Positions 33,163 to 46,333 are shown, numbered from the stretch's first letter. The stretch: DNA of 64,000 bases from Actinomadura sp. K4S16 (GCF_008327685.1 NZ_BDDE01000010.1:1302001-1366000), one strand, 5' to 3'. Made by a program: numbers and translations. The notes: generated by a model not told the origin, from the sequence alone.

Positions 33163-34269
33163 ATGCGACAGCACACGACCATCCTCGTCCCGGCCGTCCT
33201 GGTCCCGGCCGCCGCGCTCCTGGCGGCCTGCTCGTCCTCGCCGTCCGGTGGCGGGGAGGGCCGGACGCCGCCGCCGGCGTCCACCGCCCCGTCCGGGACG
33301 CGGAGCGGCGCACCGGGCCCGCCCCGGACCGTCGCCGACGGCCTGAAGGTGCCGTGGGCCGTGGCGTTCCTGCCCGGGGGCGACGCGCTGGTGACGGAAC
33401 GGGACACCGGCCGGCTCCTGCGCGTCACGCCGTCCGGCCGCAGGACGACCGTCGGCACGGTGCCCGGCGTCGACGCGCAAGGTGAGGGCGGCCTCCTCGG
33501 CGTCGCGGTGTCCCCGTCTTTCGGCACCGACCGATTCGTCTACCTGTACTACACGGCGGCGTCCGACAACCGTGTCGTCCGCGCCACCTATGACGGCCGT
33601 CTCAGCGATCTGAAGCCGATCGTCACCGGCATCCCCAAGGGTTCCATCCACAACGGCGGGCGCCTGGCGTTCGGGCCCGACAAGATGCTCTACATCAGCA
33701 CCGGTGAGACCGGCCAGGGCGGCAAGGCGCAGGACGAGAACTCCCTCGCCGGGAAGATCCTCCGCGTCACCCCCGAGGGCGCGCCCGCGTCCGGCAACCC
33801 CTTCGGCACCCGCGTCTGGACGTACGGGCACCGCAACGTCCAGGGCCTGGCCTGGGACGGCGCGGGCCGCATGTACGCCACCGAGTTCGGCCAGAACCGC
33901 TTCGACGAGATCAACCTGATCCAGAAGGGCCGCAACTACGGCTGGCCCGTGGTGGAGGGCGTCGGCCACCGCAAGGGCTTCACCGACCCGCTCCTGACCT
34001 GGACGACCGACGAGGCGTCGCCGTCCGGCCTCGCCTATGCCGGCGGTTCCCTGTGGGCCGCCGCGCTGCGCGGCGAGCGCCTGTGGCAGATCCCGCTCAG
34101 CGACGGCAAGGCGGAGCGGCCCATCGCCCGGTTCCAGGGCCGCTACGGACGGCTGCGCGCGGTCGTCAGGGCACCGGACGGCTCCCTGTGGGTGACGACA
34201 AGCAACACCGACGGCCGGGGCGACCCCAGACCGGGCGACGACCGCATCCTCGACGTCCCGCTCCGCTGA
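33163..34269 (+). CDS. PQQ-dependent sugar dehydrogenase lipoprotein
   Basis: The 368-residue protein starts with a lipoprotein signal (lipobox ALLAAC, Cys at about 23). A Ser/Pro-rich linker precedes a six-bladed propeller of the soluble glucose-dehydrogenase type (GSDH/YliI). Blade motifs include GEGGLLGVAVSPSF, YTAASDNRVVRA, GRLAFGPDKMLYISTG, and YGHRNVQGLAWD, which holds the catalytic-type His-Arg-Asn. It oxidises aldose sugars outside the membrane with PQQ. Cofactor genes are not nearby, so PQQ may be scavenged or the protein may have another use. GGAGG precedes the ATG. Confidence 0.9.
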   Translation: MRQHTTILVPAVLVPAAALLAACSSSPSGGGEGRTPPPASTAPSGTRSGAPGPPRTVADGLKVPWAVAFLPGGDALVTERDTGRLLRVTPSGRRTTVGTVPGVDAQGEGGLLGVAVSPSFGTDRFVYLYYTAASDNRVVRATYDGRLSDLKPIVTGIPKGSIHNGGRLAFGPDKMLYISTGETGQGGKAQDENSLAGKILRVTPEGAPASGNPFGTRVWTYGHRNVQGLAWDGAGRMYATEFGQNRFDEINLIQKGRNYGWPVVEGVGHRKGFTDPLLTWTTDEASPSGLAYAGGSLWAAALRGERLWQIPLSDGKAERPIARFQGRYGRLRAVVRAPDGSLWVTTSNTDGRGDPRPGDDRILDVPLR

Positions 34270-34293
34270 GCCGCCCCGGCCGCGCCGGACGGA

Positions 34294-35796
34294 TCAGGCG
34301 GCGCCGAGCTTCTCCAGGATGAGCTCGCGGGCCCGGCCGGCGTCGGCCTGGCCGCGGGTGGCCTTCATCACGGCGCCGACGAGGGCGCCGGCGGCGGCGA
34401 CCTTCCCGGCGCGGATCTTGTCGGCCACGTCCGCGTTGTCGGCGATCACCTGGTCGATGACCGAGGCCAGCTCGCCCTCGTCGCTGACGACCTTCAGGCC
34501 CCGCGCGGCGACGACCTCGTCCGGGCCGCCCTCGCCCGCGAGGACGCCCTCGAACACCTTGCGGGCCAGCTTGTCGTTCAGCTCCCCCGCGGTGATCATC
34601 GCCTGCACGCGGGCGACCTGCTCGGGCGTGATCGGCAGGTCGGCCAGCTCGACGCCCTGCTCGGTGGCGCGCCGCGACAGCTCGTTCATCCACCACTTGC
34701 GGGCCGCCGGGGCGTCGGCGCCCTGCGCGACCGTCGCCTCGATGAGGTCGACGGCGCCGGCGTTCACGACGTCCCGCAGCTCCAGGTCGGAGAGGTTCCA
34801 CTCCCGCTGGATGCGGCGGCGGCGCGCGGCCGGAAGCTCCGGCAGCGAGGTCCGCAGCTCCTCCACCCACTCCCGGGACGGCGCCATGGGCACCAGGTCG
34901 GGCTCGGGGAAGTAGCGGTAGTCCTGCGCCTCCTCCTTGCTGCGCCCGCTCGTGGTGCGGCCGGTGTCCTCGTGGAAGTGCCGGGTCTCCTGGACGATCT
35001 TGCCGCCGGCGTCCAGCACGGCCGCCTGCCGCTCGATCTCCGACCGGACGGCCCGCTCCACCGAGCGCAGCGAGTTGACGTTCTTGGTCTCGGTCCGCGT
35101 GCCCCACTCCTGCGCGCCGCGCGGCATGAGCGAGACGTTCACGTCGCAGCGCATCGAGCCCTGCTCCATGCGCACGTCCGAGACGCCGAGCGACCGGACC
35201 AGCTCGCGCAGCTCCGTCGCGTAGGCCCGCGCCACCAGCGGCGCCCGGTCGCCGGTCGCGGGGATCGGCTTGGTGACGATCTCCACCAGCGGGATGCCGG
35301 CCCGGTTGTAGTCGACCAGGGAGTACTCGGCGCCGTGGATCCGCCCGGTCGAGCCGCCGACGTGCAGCGACTTGCCGGTGTCCTCCTCCATGTGGACGCG
35401 CTCGATCCCGATCCGGTAGGTCTCGCCCTCGACCTCGACGTCGAGGTGGCCCTCCACGCAGAGCGGCTCGTCGTACTGCGAGATCTGGAAGTTCTTCGGC
35501 ATGTCCGGATAGAAGTAGTTCTTCCGGGCGAATCTGCACCACTCCACGATGTCGCAGTTCAGCGCGAGGCCGATCTTGATGATGCCCTCGATCGCGGCGT
35601 GGTTGGTGACGGGCAGCGATCCCGGCAGACCCAGGCACACCGGGCACACCTGCGTGTTCGGCTCCGCGCCGAACGCCGTCGGGCACCCGCAGAACATCTT
35701 GGACGCGGTGCCGAGCTCGATGTGCGTCTCGATGCCGAGCACCGGCTCGAACTTCGCCAGCGCCTCGTCGTAGTCCATCAGGGCCGGAGTGGTCAC
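34294..35796 (-). CDS. gatB: Asp-tRNA(Asn)/Glu-tRNA(Gln) amidotransferase subunit B
   Basis: The 500-residue subunit starts at GTG 35796, overlapping the gatA stop. The N-terminal cradle domain has [16 protein letters not shown], the zinc-type cysteines CGC...CPVC, and [19 protein letters not shown]. The C-terminal YqeY-like helical tail (about 350-500) contacts tRNA. With GatA and GatC it converts misacylated Glu-tRNA(Gln) to Gln-tRNA(Gln). It is the last gene of the gatCAB operon. Confidence 0.97.
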   Translation of the reverse strand: MTTPALMDYDEALAKFEPVLGIETHIELGTASKMFCGCPTAFGAEPNTQVCPVCLGLPGSLPVTNHAAIEGIIKIGLALNCDIVEWCRFARKNYFYPDMPKNFQISQYDEPLCVEGHLDVEVEGETYRIGIERVHMEEDTGKSLHVGGSTGRIHGAEYSLVDYNRAGIPLVEIVTKPIPATGDRAPLVARAYATELRELVRSLGVSDVRMEQGSMRCDVNVSLMPRGAQEWGTRTETKNVNSLRSVERAVRSEIERQAAVLDAGGKIVQETRHFHEDTGRTTSGRSKEEAQDYRYFPEPDLVPMAPSREWVEELRTSLPELPAARRRRIQREWNLSDLELRDVVNAGAVDLIEATVAQGADAPAARKWWMNELSRRATEQGVELADLPITPEQVARVQAMITAGELNDKLARKVFEGVLAGEGGPDEVVAARGLKVVSDEGELASVIDQVIADNADVADKIRAGKVAAAGALVGAVMKATRGQADAGRARELILEKLGAA

Positions 35797-37292
35797 TTCG
35801 CCTCCACCAGTTCCGGGGCCTTGGCCAGCAGCGGGCCGCCCCAGCGGTCTTCGAGGGCCCGCTCGACGGCGGCGCCGACGCGGTAGACGCGGTCGTCGCC
35901 GAGCACGGGGGCCATGATCTGCAGGCCGACGGGCAGGCCGTCCGCGAGGCCGCACGGCACCGAGATCGCGGCGTTGCCGGTGAGGTTGGCCGGGATCGTG
36001 CACAGGTCGGCCAGGTACATGGCGATCGGGTCGTCGGCGCGCTCGCCGATCGGGAACGCGGTGGTCGGCGTGGTGGGCGAGACCAGCACGTCCACCTGCT
36101 CGAACGCGGCCTCGAAGTCGCGCTTGATCAGCGTGCGGACCTGCTGCGCCTTGCCGTAGTAGGCGTCGTAGTAGCCCGACGACAGCGCGTAGGTGCCGAG
36201 CATGATGCGCCGCTTGACCTCGGGCCCGAAGCCCTCGGCGCGGGTCAGCGCCATGACCTCCTCGGCGCTGCGGGTGCCGTCGTCGCCGACGCGCAGGCCG
36301 TACCGCATCGCGTCGAAGCGGGCCAGGTTGGACGAGCACTCCGACGGCGCGATCAGGTAGTAGGCGGGCAGCGCGTACGTGAAGTGCGGGCAGGAGACCT
36401 CGACGACCTTCGCGCCGAGGGACTCCAGCAGCTCGACCGCCTCGGCGAAGCGCGCGGAGACGCCCGGCTGGTAGCCGTCGCCCGCGAACTCCTTCACGAC
36501 CCCGACGCGCAGCCCGTTGACGTCGCCGCGGCGCGCGGCCTCCACGACCGGCGGGACGGCCTCGTCCACGGAGGTGGAGTCCATCGGGTCGTGGCCGCTG
36601 AACGCCTCGTGCAGCAGGGCCGCGTCGAGGACGTTGCGGGCGAACGGCCCGGGCGTGTCGAGCGAGGACGCGAACGCGATGACGCCGTAGCGGGACGAGC
36701 CGCCGTAGGTCGGCTTCATGCCCACGATGCCGGTGACCGCGGCGGGCTGCCGGATGGAGCCGCCGGTGTCGGTGCCGGTGGACAGCGGCGCCTCGTACGC
36801 GGCGACCGCCGCGGACGACCCGCCGGACGACCCGCCGGGGATCCGCTCCAGGTCCCACGGGTTGCGGGACGTGAAGTAGGCGCTGTTCTCCGTGGACGAG
36901 CCCATCGCGAACTCGTCCATGTTCGTCTTGCCGAGGATCACCAGCCCGGCCTGCCGCAGGCGCGCCGTCACGGTCGCGTCGTACGGCGGCCGCCAGCCCT
37001 CAAGGATCTTGGACCCGGCGGTGGTGGGCATGTCCTGGGTGGTGAACACGTCCTTGTGCGCGATGGGGACGCCGGCCAGCGGGCCGAGCTCCTCCCCCGC
37101 GGCGCGCCGCTCGTCCACCCTGCGGGCCTGCGCCAGCGTCGTGTCGCGGTCGACGTGCAGGAACGCGTTGATCGCGCCGTCCACCGCCGCAATGCGGTCG
37201 AGGTGCGCCTCGGCCACCTCGACGGCCGACGTCTCCCCGGCGGCGATCAGCTCCCCGAGCTCCGCCGCCGTCTTCCTCACCAGCTCACTCAC
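35793..37292 (-). CDS. gatA: Asp-tRNA(Asn)/Glu-tRNA(Gln) amidotransferase subunit A
   Basis: The 499-residue amidase contains the Ser-cisSer-Lys triad: Lys in PIAHKDVF (about 78), and serines in [15 protein letters not shown] and [16 protein letters not shown] (about 150-190). It releases ammonia from glutamine or asparagine for transfer to the mischarged tRNA on GatB. It is separated from gatC by 3 bp and overlaps gatB by four bases. Confidence 0.97.
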   Translation of the reverse strand: MSELVRKTAAELGELIAAGETSAVEVAEAHLDRIAAVDGAINAFLHVDRDTTLAQARRVDERRAAGEELGPLAGVPIAHKDVFTTQDMPTTAGSKILEGWRPPYDATVTARLRQAGLVILGKTNMDEFAMGSSTENSAYFTSRNPWDLERIPGGSSGGSSAAVAAYEAPLSTGTDTGGSIRQPAAVTGIVGMKPTYGGSSRYGVIAFASSLDTPGPFARNVLDAALLHEAFSGHDPMDSTSVDEAVPPVVEAARRGDVNGLRVGVVKEFAGDGYQPGVSARFAEAVELLESLGAKVVEVSCPHFTYALPAYYLIAPSECSSNLARFDAMRYGLRVGDDGTRSAEEVMALTRAEGFGPEVKRRIMLGTYALSSGYYDAYYGKAQQVRTLIKRDFEAAFEQVDVLVSPTTPTTAFPIGERADDPIAMYLADLCTIPANLTGNAAISVPCGLADGLPVGLQIMAPVLGDDRVYRVGAAVERALEDRWGGPLLAKAPELVEAK

Positions 37293-37295
37293 CGT

Positions 37296-37595
37296 TCAGG
37301 CCTCCTCGTCCAGGATCCGCGGGACGCGGAAGCGCTGCTCCTCGGCGGCCGGGGCGCCGGCGAGGGCCTGCTCGGGCCGGAGGCACGGCCGCACCTCGTC
37401 GGTCCGGTAGACGTTGGTCAGCGGGAGCGCGTGGGAGGTGGGCGGGATGTCCTCCGCGGCGACCTCCTGCACCCGCGCGACCGCGGAGATGATCTGGTCG
37501 AGCTGGGCGGCGAGATGGTCGAGCTCATCGTCGCCGAGCGCCAGCCGGGACAGCCGGGCGAGATGCGACACCTCGTCACGGGTGATGGCGGACAT
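37296..37595 (-). CDS. gatC: Asp-tRNA(Asn)/Glu-tRNA(Gln) amidotransferase subunit C
   Basis: The 99-residue belt protein begins [20 protein letters not shown], the typical GatC helix. The loop [17 protein letters not shown] wraps around GatA. It stabilises the GatAB interface. It is the first gene of the gatCAB operon. Confidence 0.95.
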   Translation of the reverse strand: MSAITRDEVSHLARLSRLALGDDELDHLAAQLDQIISAVARVQEVAAEDIPPTSHALPLTNVYRTDEVRPCLRPEQALAGAPAAEEQRFRVPRILDEEA

Positions 37596-37792
37596 TCGAG
37601 AAACCGTTCGTGCGATGAAGTGGGTTCACCGCCATCCTATGGGGCCGCGCCCCGCGGCCCGACTTGTTTATGGGGGCGCGCCCGCGAGAGGCCGGCGCGG
37701 GCCGGGGCGGGGCCGAGCAGGTCGCCCGTTTCATTCCCGCAGGGAGGGAACGCTACTTCCGTCCACCCCCGGGACGAGGAGAGGAGACCGCC

Positions 37793-38041
37793 GTGACCAT
37801 CGGCGGCAGCATCGCCCTGATCATCATCGGCGCGATCCTGGCATACGCAGTCAACTACGACATCAGCGGCATCGACATCCGGCTGGTCGGCGTGATCCTG
37901 ATGATCGGCGGCCTGATCGGCCTGGTCATCGGCATCGTGCGGATCATGTCCGCCAGGCGCGCGGTCACCCGCCGTCCCCCGCCGGCCGCCGTGCGCGAGG
38001 AGTACTACGAGGACGACTACGAGGCCCGCCGCCGCTACTGA
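37793..38041 (+). CDS. DUF6458-like two-helix membrane protein
   Basis: The 82-residue protein starts at GTG 37793 behind GAGGAG. Two membrane helices (about 3-22, and 32-53 with LVGVILMIGGLIGLVIGIVR) are followed by a charged tail rich in Arg, Glu and Tyr (EEYYEDDY). This matches small actinobacterial proteins of DUF6458, of unknown role. It is divergent from gatC and convergent with the next gene. Confidence 0.8.
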   Translation: MTIGGSIALIIIGAILAYAVNYDISGIDIRLVGVILMIGGLIGLVIGIVRIMSARRAVTRRPPPAAVREEYYEDDYEARRRY

Positions 38042-38192
38042 CCGCGGGCGGCACTGAACGCGGGCACCGCCGCGAGACCCCGCGACCGGCAGCGGAGGAA
38101 GCGCCGTCTTCCAGCAGGACGACGCCCTGACCCAGGGCGCCTGCGCGAAGGCGGCGCTCCGCCGCGCGGAGACACCTCCGCAGCATGCCGGG

Positions 38193-40307
38193 TCAGGCGC
38201 CTCCGGGGGCCTTCACCGACGGGACCGCGACCGAGTACAGCCAGTCGGTCGCGGCGGCGGCGTCCATGGGGCGGCAGAAGTGCCAGCCCTGCGCGGCGTC
38301 GCAGCCCATCTCGCGGAGCCGCTCGGCGATCGCGGGGTCCTCGACGCCCTCGGCCACCGAGCGCAGGCCGAGGGTGCGGACGAGGTCGACGATCGAGCGG
38401 ACGATGACGGCGTCGTCGGGCGAGTCGGCCAACCGCCGCACGAACGAGGAGTCGATCTTGATCTCCTCGACCGGCAGCCGCTTGAGCCGGACGAGCGAGG
38501 AGTAGCCGGTGCCGAAGTCGTCCAGGCTGAGCGGGATGCCGAGCTCGGCGAGGGCGCCCACGGTGTCGGAGGCGTAGGCGGGCTCGTTCATCAGGATGCG
38601 CTCGGTGATCTCCAGCTGGAGCGCGGCCGCGGGCAGGCCGCGGGCGAGCAGGCCCTCCTCGATGACCTCGGTGAGGCCGGTGTCGAGCAGGTCGCGCCCC
38701 GAGGCGTTCACCGCGACCTGGACGGGCATGTCGGCCCGCCACCACGCGGCCGCCTGGGCGAGCGCGGCCTCCACCACGTAGTGGGTGATCGAGCGCATCA
38801 GGTAGGTCTGCTCGGCGACCGACAGGAACGCCTCCGGCTCCAGGAGGCCCTTGTCGGGGTGGCGCCAGCGCAGCAGCGCCTCCATGCCGACGAGGTGGCC
38901 GTCCCGCAGCGAGATCTTCGGCTGGTAGAACAGCTCCAGTTCGGAGCGGTCGAGGGCGCGGCGCAGGTCGCCGAGCATGCTGAGCCGAGCCGGGGAGTTG
39001 CGGTCCTTGCCGGGCGAGTAGGTCTCGACGCCGGTCCGGGCCTCCTTGGCGTTGTACATGGCCACGTCGGCGCGTTGCAGCAGCAGCTCGAAGTCGGGCG
39101 CGTGGTCGGGGAACAGCGCGATGCCGACGCTGGCCTCCAGGTCGAACGACATGCCGTCCAGCCGGACGGGTTCGGAGAGCGCGGCGCGCAGCCGGGCGGC
39201 GACCTCGCGGGCGGCGGCCTCGTCCCGCACGGTGGGCAGCAGCACCGCGAACTCGTCGCCGCCGAGCCGCGCGACGAGGTCGCCGGGGCGGACGCTGTGG
39301 GTGAGCCGGTGCGCGACGATCTGCAGCAGCCGGTCGCCGGTGGGGTGCCCGAGGGTGTCGTTGACCTCCTTGAACCGGTCGAGGTCGAGGAGGAACAGCC
39401 CGGCGCGCTGGTCGGGCGGCTCGGCCGCCTTGCGCCGCCGGGACCCGAGGCCCGCCGCGCGCGGCCGCCGCCGTTCCGCGCCGCGCGCCTCGGCGAGCGC
39501 CTCCTCGGTGCGGACGATCAGCAGCTTGCGGTTGGGCAGTCCGGTCAGCCCGTCGTGCAGCGCCTGGTGCTCGCGCCGGACCGAGACGGAGGCGTTCAGG
39601 TAGACGGCGATGAACGGCAGGACGATGAGCGGCACGAAGACGGCGGACCGGTCCATCGCGATGACCATCAGCGGGGCGAGGCCGAGCAGCGCCAGGTGGA
39701 CGAGCACCTGGTAGGCGAGGTCCCAGCGGAGCGCCTTGAGGAGCGACACGCGGGAGTGCAGCGCGACGGCGGCGCCGACGAGGGTGTCGTTGCAGGCGAA
39801 GTAGACGGCGCCGGCGAGCGCGATGGCCGGCAGGTCGGAGCCGTGCGGAACCCACAGCTGAGACGGGGTGGCGACGTCGCCGGACAGCGCGAGGACGAAC
39901 TGGGCGGCGGCGAGGCTGAGGGTGTACTGGGCGACGTTGAAGGCGATGCGGTGCGGGGAGCGGGCGCGGAAGATCCCGCAGGTGACCACGGCGACGGCCT
40001 GGAGGGCGGCGGCGATGGGCAGCCCCGCGTACAGCAGCGCGGCGAACGAGAACGTGGTCGAGGTGGTGGCGCCGTTGTTCTCGGTGGAGCCGGGCGTGAT
40101 GATCGGGCGCAGCTCGCCGAAGATGATGAAGCAGCCGAGGATCCAGAAGACCGGGTTGCCGGCGAGCGCGTCCAGGTCGGCGCGGCTCAGCCCGGAGAAC
40201 GCGGTGACGCCGGCGGCGAGGCCGAGCAGGATGACGACGACGAAGTAGATCCACAACGGGGAGCCACGGCGTGGCGCCGTGTTCCGCGTGTTGTTCGGGT
40301 CCTTCAT
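38193..40307 (-). CDS. Membrane GGDEF-EAL cyclic-di-GMP protein
   Basis: The 704-residue protein starts at ATG 40307, behind a GAGG. About eight membrane helices (about 15-245) precede a GGDEF domain (about 250-440, RLGGDEFAVLLPT) and an EAL domain (about 455-700). The EAL domain has MEALLRWRHP, LEITERILMNE and LDDFGTGYSSLVRL. Both active sites look complete. There is no PAS domain, unlike the protein at 29.9 kb; a basic insert (about 290-320) interrupts the GGDEF domain. It stands alone between the DUF6458 gene and ligA. Confidence 0.92.
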   Translation of the reverse strand: MKDPNNTRNTAPRRGSPLWIYFVVVILLGLAAGVTAFSGLSRADLDALAGNPVFWILGCFIIFGELRPIITPGSTENNGATTSTTFSFAALLYAGLPIAAALQAVAVVTCGIFRARSPHRIAFNVAQYTLSLAAAQFVLALSGDVATPSQLWVPHGSDLPAIALAGAVYFACNDTLVGAAVALHSRVSLLKALRWDLAYQVLVHLALLGLAPLMVIAMDRSAVFVPLIVLPFIAVYLNASVSVRREHQALHDGLTGLPNRKLLIVRTEEALAEARGAERRRPRAAGLGSRRRKAAEPPDQRAGLFLLDLDRFKEVNDTLGHPTGDRLLQIVAHRLTHSVRPGDLVARLGGDEFAVLLPTVRDEAAAREVAARLRAALSEPVRLDGMSFDLEASVGIALFPDHAPDFELLLQRADVAMYNAKEARTGVETYSPGKDRNSPARLSMLGDLRRALDRSELELFYQPKISLRDGHLVGMEALLRWRHPDKGLLEPEAFLSVAEQTYLMRSITHYVVEAALAQAAAWWRADMPVQVAVNASGRDLLDTGLTEVIEEGLLARGLPAAALQLEITERILMNEPAYASDTVGALAELGIPLSLDDFGTGYSSLVRLKRLPVEEIKIDSSFVRRLADSPDDAVIVRSIVDLVRTLGLRSVAEGVEDPAIAERLREMGCDAAQGWHFCRPMDAAAATDWLYSVAVPSVKAPGGA

Positions 40308-40347
40308 CACATCCTCGGGGGGCTTCGGGGGGCCGTCCCCCGGCACC

Positions 40348-40374
40348 GGGCGTCCCCGACCTCGGGGGACGCCC
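40348..40374 (-). terminator. Hairpin between ligA and the GGDEF-EAL gene
   Basis: GGGCGTCCCC and GGGGACGCCC form a 10-bp stem with a 7-base loop. It could end the ligA transcript or lie in the 5' leader of the GGDEF-EAL gene 41 bp further on. There is no U-run. Confidence 0.45.
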
Positions 40375-40565
40375 CCCGGGTGTTACGTCCGGAGATTTCA
40401 GGTGTGGGTCGTGATGTGAGGGAGGGTACGGCCTTTGCTCAACTTCGCGAAACCGGTTGGGTACGTTCCGTTATTTCCTTTCCGCACCCGTCCCTCGTCG
40501 CTGGGTAGTGGAAGTGTACCCCTGAGTAACGCAACCCTGGTCGAAACCCCCGTAACCACGCCGTG

Positions 40566-42785
<2,220 letters not shown>

Positions 42786-43787
42786 CTAGAGGGCGGCTTC
42801 GTACAGCATCCGGGCCGTGTCGCGGCAGCGCTTGAGGGCCGTGCGGACGTAGCGCGGCGACGCGCCGGCCATCCCGCACGCCGGAGTGACCACGACCTGC
42901 TCCGCCAGCCGCTCGGCCGGGAACCCGAGCCGCCGCCACAGGTCCCGCACCGGCTCGGCGGTCTCCTTCAGGGACGGCAGCGCCGCGTCGGTCGCGGGCA
43001 CCGCGCCGAGGAGCAGCCCGATCCCCGCGTCGATCGCCTCTCCCACCGCGTCGTCGTCGCGCTTCGGCACCAGCCGCAGGTCGACCGAGAGCGCCTTCGC
43101 CCCGGCGCCGCGCAGCAGCCCGTACGGGACGTTCCGGGCGCAGCAGTGCACGACGGGGTAGGCGTCCGCCGCTTCGATCACCGTGCGCAGGGCCTCCTCG
43201 GCCACCGGCTCCTCGATCGCCCGGAGCCGCGAGAACCCGCTGGCGGTCGGGACCGTCCCGGCGAGCGCGGCGGGCAGGCCGGGCTCGTCCAGCTGGAGGA
43301 CGACCTGCGCGGCGGGCAGCCGCCGCCGGACGTCCGCGACGTGCGCGGCCACGCCCTCGGCCAGCGAGGCGACCAGGTCGCGGACGGCGCCCGGGTCCTT
43401 CAGCGCCCGGTCGCCGTGCCGCAGCTCGATCGACGCGGCCAGCGTCCACGGACCGCACACCTGGATCTTGAACGGGCCGTCGTGGCCGCCCGCGACCTCC
43501 TCCAGGACGTCCAGGTCGCGGGCGAGGTGGTCGCGGGAGCGCAGCGTGTCGCGTCCCGGGCGGTCGGAGAACCGCCAGCCGGACGGCTCCAGGTGCACGG
43601 GCATGTCGACCAGCAGCCCGGCGGTCCGCCCCGCGAGGTCGGCGCCTGGCCCGCGCGCGGGCAGCTCGGGCAGGTGCGGCAGCTCGGGCAGCTCGCCGAG
43701 GACGACCCGCAGCGCCTCGGCGGGATCGTCCCCCGGATAGGACCCGACGCCGGTCGCCGTCCCGGCCTGCCACGGATAGCTCGTCAC
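42786..43787 (-). CDS. MetE-like (COG0620) cobalamin-independent methionine synthase family protein
   Basis: From GTG 43787 the protein has 333 residues; an upstream ATG at 43820 is possible. It resembles the C-terminal catalytic barrel of MetE, with GTATGVGSYPG at the start. Zinc-type ligands sit in VVHCCARN (about 215) and TPACGMAGASPRY (about 300). It lacks the N-terminal folate-binding half, as do archaeal and many actinobacterial core-MetE proteins, so the methyl donor is unknown. The neighbours mnmA and ligA give no functional hint. This is the usual actinobacterial gene order. Confidence 0.85.
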   Translation of the reverse strand: MTSYPWQAGTATGVGSYPGDDPAEALRVVLGELPELPHLPELPARGPGADLAGRTAGLLVDMPVHLEPSGWRFSDRPGRDTLRSRDHLARDLDVLEEVAGGHDGPFKIQVCGPWTLAASIELRHGDRALKDPGAVRDLVASLAEGVAAHVADVRRRLPAAQVVLQLDEPGLPAALAGTVPTASGFSRLRAIEEPVAEEALRTVIEAADAYPVVHCCARNVPYGLLRGAGAKALSVDLRLVPKRDDDAVGEAIDAGIGLLLGAVPATDAALPSLKETAEPVRDLWRRLGFPAERLAEQVVVTPACGMAGASPRYVRTALKRCRDTARMLYEAAL

Positions 43788-43935
43788 CCTGGAAACCCTA
43801 TCCGCGCTGCGATCGGTCAAGCGCCGCGACCACCGCCGCGCCGCGATCCCAGGTGCGCCGCGGACGGCTCAAGGCCGCGAGAACATCGGCGCGAACCGCA
43901 TGCGTCCGCTCCGGGGTCGTGTCGCCGGAGCCCGG

Positions 43936-45012
43936 TCAGGCGGGGACGCGGGCGGTGTCGGCGATCGTCGCCGACGCGAGGACGCGGTCGCCGTCGTACA
44001 GGACGGCGGCCTGGCCGGTCGCCACGCCCCGTGCGGGGGCGGCCAGCCGGACGCGCAGCTCGTCGCCGGCCTGCTCGGCCGTGCAGTCGTAGACCTCGCC
44101 GTGCGCGCGGAGCTGGACCTGGCAGTCGAACCGGCCCTCCCGGGCGTCGGCTAGCCACACCGGGCGCTCACCGGTGATCTCGTGGACGTCCAGCGACTCG
44201 CGCGGCCCCACCGTCACCGTGTTCGTGACCGGCGAGATGTCCAGGACATAGCGGGGCCGCCCGTCCGGCGCCGGGGTGCCGATCCGCAGGCCCCTGCGCT
44301 GGCCGATCGTGTAGGCGTAGGCGCCGTCGTGCTCGCCGACCTCGTTGCCGTCGGTGTCGACGATCGGGCCGGGCGCCGTCCCCAGCCGCTCGGCCAGGAA
44401 GCCGCGCGTGTCGCCGTCGGCGATGAAGCAGATGTCGTGGCTGTCGGGCTTGTCGGCGACCTGGAGGCCGCGCCGCTCGGCCTCCCGGCGGATGTCGGCC
44501 TTGGAGGTGTCGCCGAGCGGGAACAGCGCGTGCGCGAGCTGCTCGGGCGTGCAGACGGCCAGCACGTAGGACTGGTCCTTGGCCTCGTCGACGCCGCGGC
44601 GCAGGACGCCGCCGTCCAGCCGCGCGTAGTGGCCGGTGCAGACGGCGTCGAACCCGAGCGCCATCGCGCGGTCCAGCAGCGCCGCGAACTTGATCTTCTC
44701 GTTGCAGCGCAGGCACGGGTTCGGGGTGCGTCCCGCCGCGTACTCGCTGACGAAGTCCTCCACCACGTCCTTGTGGAAGCGCTCGGCGAGGTCCCACACG
44801 TAGAACGGGATGCCGATCACGTCGGCGGCGCGGCGGGCGTCCCGGGAGTCCTCCAGGGTGCAGCATCCGCGCGCCCCCGTCCGGTAGGACTGCGGGTTGC
44901 TGGAGAGGGCCATGTGGACGCCGGTCACGTCGTGCCCGGCCTCGGCGGCGCGGGCGGCGGCCACGGCGGAGTCGACGCCGCCCGACATGGCGGCTAGTAC
45001 GCGAAGAGCCAT
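43936..45012 (-). CDS. mnmA: tRNA-specific 2-thiouridylase
   Basis: The 358-residue protein starts at ATG 45012. It has the PP-loop [12 protein letters not shown] (about 8-19), the catalytic cysteines in [12 protein letters not shown] (about 100) and [10 protein letters not shown] (about 195), and a C-terminal beta-barrel. It thiolates U34 of tRNA-Lys, -Glu and -Gln. The cysteine desulfurase gene that can supply sulfur lies 2.2 kb upstream on the same strand. Confidence 0.96.
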   Translation of the reverse strand: MALRVLAAMSGGVDSAVAAARAAEAGHDVTGVHMALSSNPQSYRTGARGCCTLEDSRDARRAADVIGIPFYVWDLAERFHKDVVEDFVSEYAAGRTPNPCLRCNEKIKFAALLDRAMALGFDAVCTGHYARLDGGVLRRGVDEAKDQSYVLAVCTPEQLAHALFPLGDTSKADIRREAERRGLQVADKPDSHDICFIADGDTRGFLAERLGTAPGPIVDTDGNEVGEHDGAYAYTIGQRRGLRIGTPAPDGRPRYVLDISPVTNTVTVGPRESLDVHEITGERPVWLADAREGRFDCQVQLRAHGEVYDCTAEQAGDELRVRLAAPARGVATGQAAVLYDGDRVLASATIADTARVPA

Positions 45013-45079
45013 AGTCCTTCGAGCGTACGCGGCGTGGCCCGGTCTCCCGACGTCATTTCCGCGTACGATTGGGGCCGCT

Positions 45080-46165
45080 ATGGGAATCTTCCGCCGCCCG
45101 CGCGAGGCGTCCGCCGCCGCACCGCCCGCCATCAGCGAGTTCTGGGAGTGGTGGGCGCAGGCCCGCCCGACGATCGAGGCCTCGCTGGCCGCCGCACCCG
45201 AGCGGTCCGAGGAGGCCGAACCGGGCGTGCCCGGCGAGGGCCTGTCGGCCGAGGCGGTGGAGGAGCTGTCCCGCCGCGTCCACAAGATCCACCCCCGGCT
45301 CCTGTGGGAGATCGGCGGCGCCGACGACCGGAACCCCTCGCTCACCGTGACCGGCGGCGGCGACCCCGAGCTGCGCGGGCTGACCGAGCGGTGGGTGCGC
45401 TCCGCGCCGACCGGCTCCGCGGCCGCCGGCTGGAGCTTCCACCCGTCCCGCCAGGCCGATCCGGAGATGCTCGGCCAGGACCTCATCCTCGGCGACCACG
45501 AGTTCGACCTGGAGTACGTCCGGCTCGGCATGCGCGCCGACGCCGACCGCGCCCGCGTGCACATCACGGCCTACCACCCCGACTTCCTGTTCGTCTCCGA
45601 GGAGCAGCAGCTCCAGGTCGCGCTGAACGTGCTGCACTGGGCTCTCGGCGAGGACGACGTGGCCCGCTGGATCGGCGAGGTCTCGATCGCGACCGAGGCG
45701 CCGATCGACGCGCTGCCGCCGTCCATGCTGTCCGCGGTGGTCGAGCAGATCTCCGAGCCGTTCTCCGAGCCCGCCTGGCTGACCGGCGAGGGCCGCACCC
45801 CGCGCGGCCACCCCGCCCGCCTCGGCGCCCGGTTCCCGCTGCACCGGCAGGACTACCCGCTCTGCGACCTGCACGTGGCGATCACCGTCCCGTACGCCAA
45901 CAGCAACCCCGACCGGCTCCCCGTCGAGCCGTCGTCGGGCGCCCTGCGCGCGTTCGAGAAGAAGCTCGCCAAGCTCGGCGACCGCGCCGTCCTCGCCGTC
46001 CAGGAGACCGGCGACGGCCTGCGCGTCTTCCACCTGTACGCCGACCCCGACTCCGGCGTCATCTCCGAACTCGACCAGCTCGCCGCCGGCTGGCCGGAAG
46101 GCAAGGCGAAGGTAGCCTCCACCAACGACCCCGGCTGGAAGGCCCTAGCTCCGTACCAGCCGTAA
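45080..46165 (+). CDS. DUF695-like protein of unknown function
   Basis: The 361-residue soluble protein starts at ATG 45080. Its N-terminal third ([20 protein letters not shown], then a helix and strand) and C-terminal half recall actinobacterial DUF695-type proteins, which open with an FW-x-WW segment. No catalytic motif is visible. It is divergent from mnmA. The ~165-bp structured repeat begins at the base following its TAA stop. Confidence 0.65.
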   Translation: MGIFRRPREASAAAPPAISEFWEWWAQARPTIEASLAAAPERSEEAEPGVPGEGLSAEAVEELSRRVHKIHPRLLWEIGGADDRNPSLTVTGGGDPELRGLTERWVRSAPTGSAAAGWSFHPSRQADPEMLGQDLILGDHEFDLEYVRLGMRADADRARVHITAYHPDFLFVSEEQQLQVALNVLHWALGEDDVARWIGEVSIATEAPIDALPPSMLSAVVEQISEPFSEPAWLTGEGRTPRGHPARLGARFPLHRQDYPLCDLHVAITVPYANSNPDRLPVEPSSGALRAFEKKLAKLGDRAVLAVQETGDGLRVFHLYADPDSGVISELDQLAAGWPEGKAKVASTNDPGWKALAPYQP

Positions 46166-46333
46166 TTCCCAGGGGGGCGACCCCCTGGAACCCCCGTTGC
46201 GACGCAGGCGATCCTCACGCCGCCGTTGCGGTCGCCGTGCCCGTGACGGCCTGTGTGGCGTCGCTGCGGTCGCCTGCGTCGACGGGCATGCGCGTTCCGC
46301 TCGCTGCGCTCGCTCCACGCGCCTGCCCGTGAC
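46166..46333 (+). repeat. Dispersed three-hairpin module, copy A
   Basis: The module starts directly after a TAA stop codon. Hairpin 1 is CCAGGGGG-GCGA-CCCCCTGG (46169-46188). Hairpin 2 has 11-base arms GACGCAGGCGA (46201-46211) and TCGCCTGCGTC (46270-46280). Hairpin 3 pairs CGGGCATGCGCGT with ACGCGCCTGCCCG around a GCTCGCTGCGCTCGC loop. The order, the joining sequences and much of hairpin 3 are shared with the inverted copy at 58635-58805. Confidence 0.85.

Noticed and set aside
40381..40560. c-di-GMP riboswitch upstream of the GGDEF-EAL gene
   Set aside because: None of the GEMM-I/II conserved segments is present; only a simple hairpin is seen.
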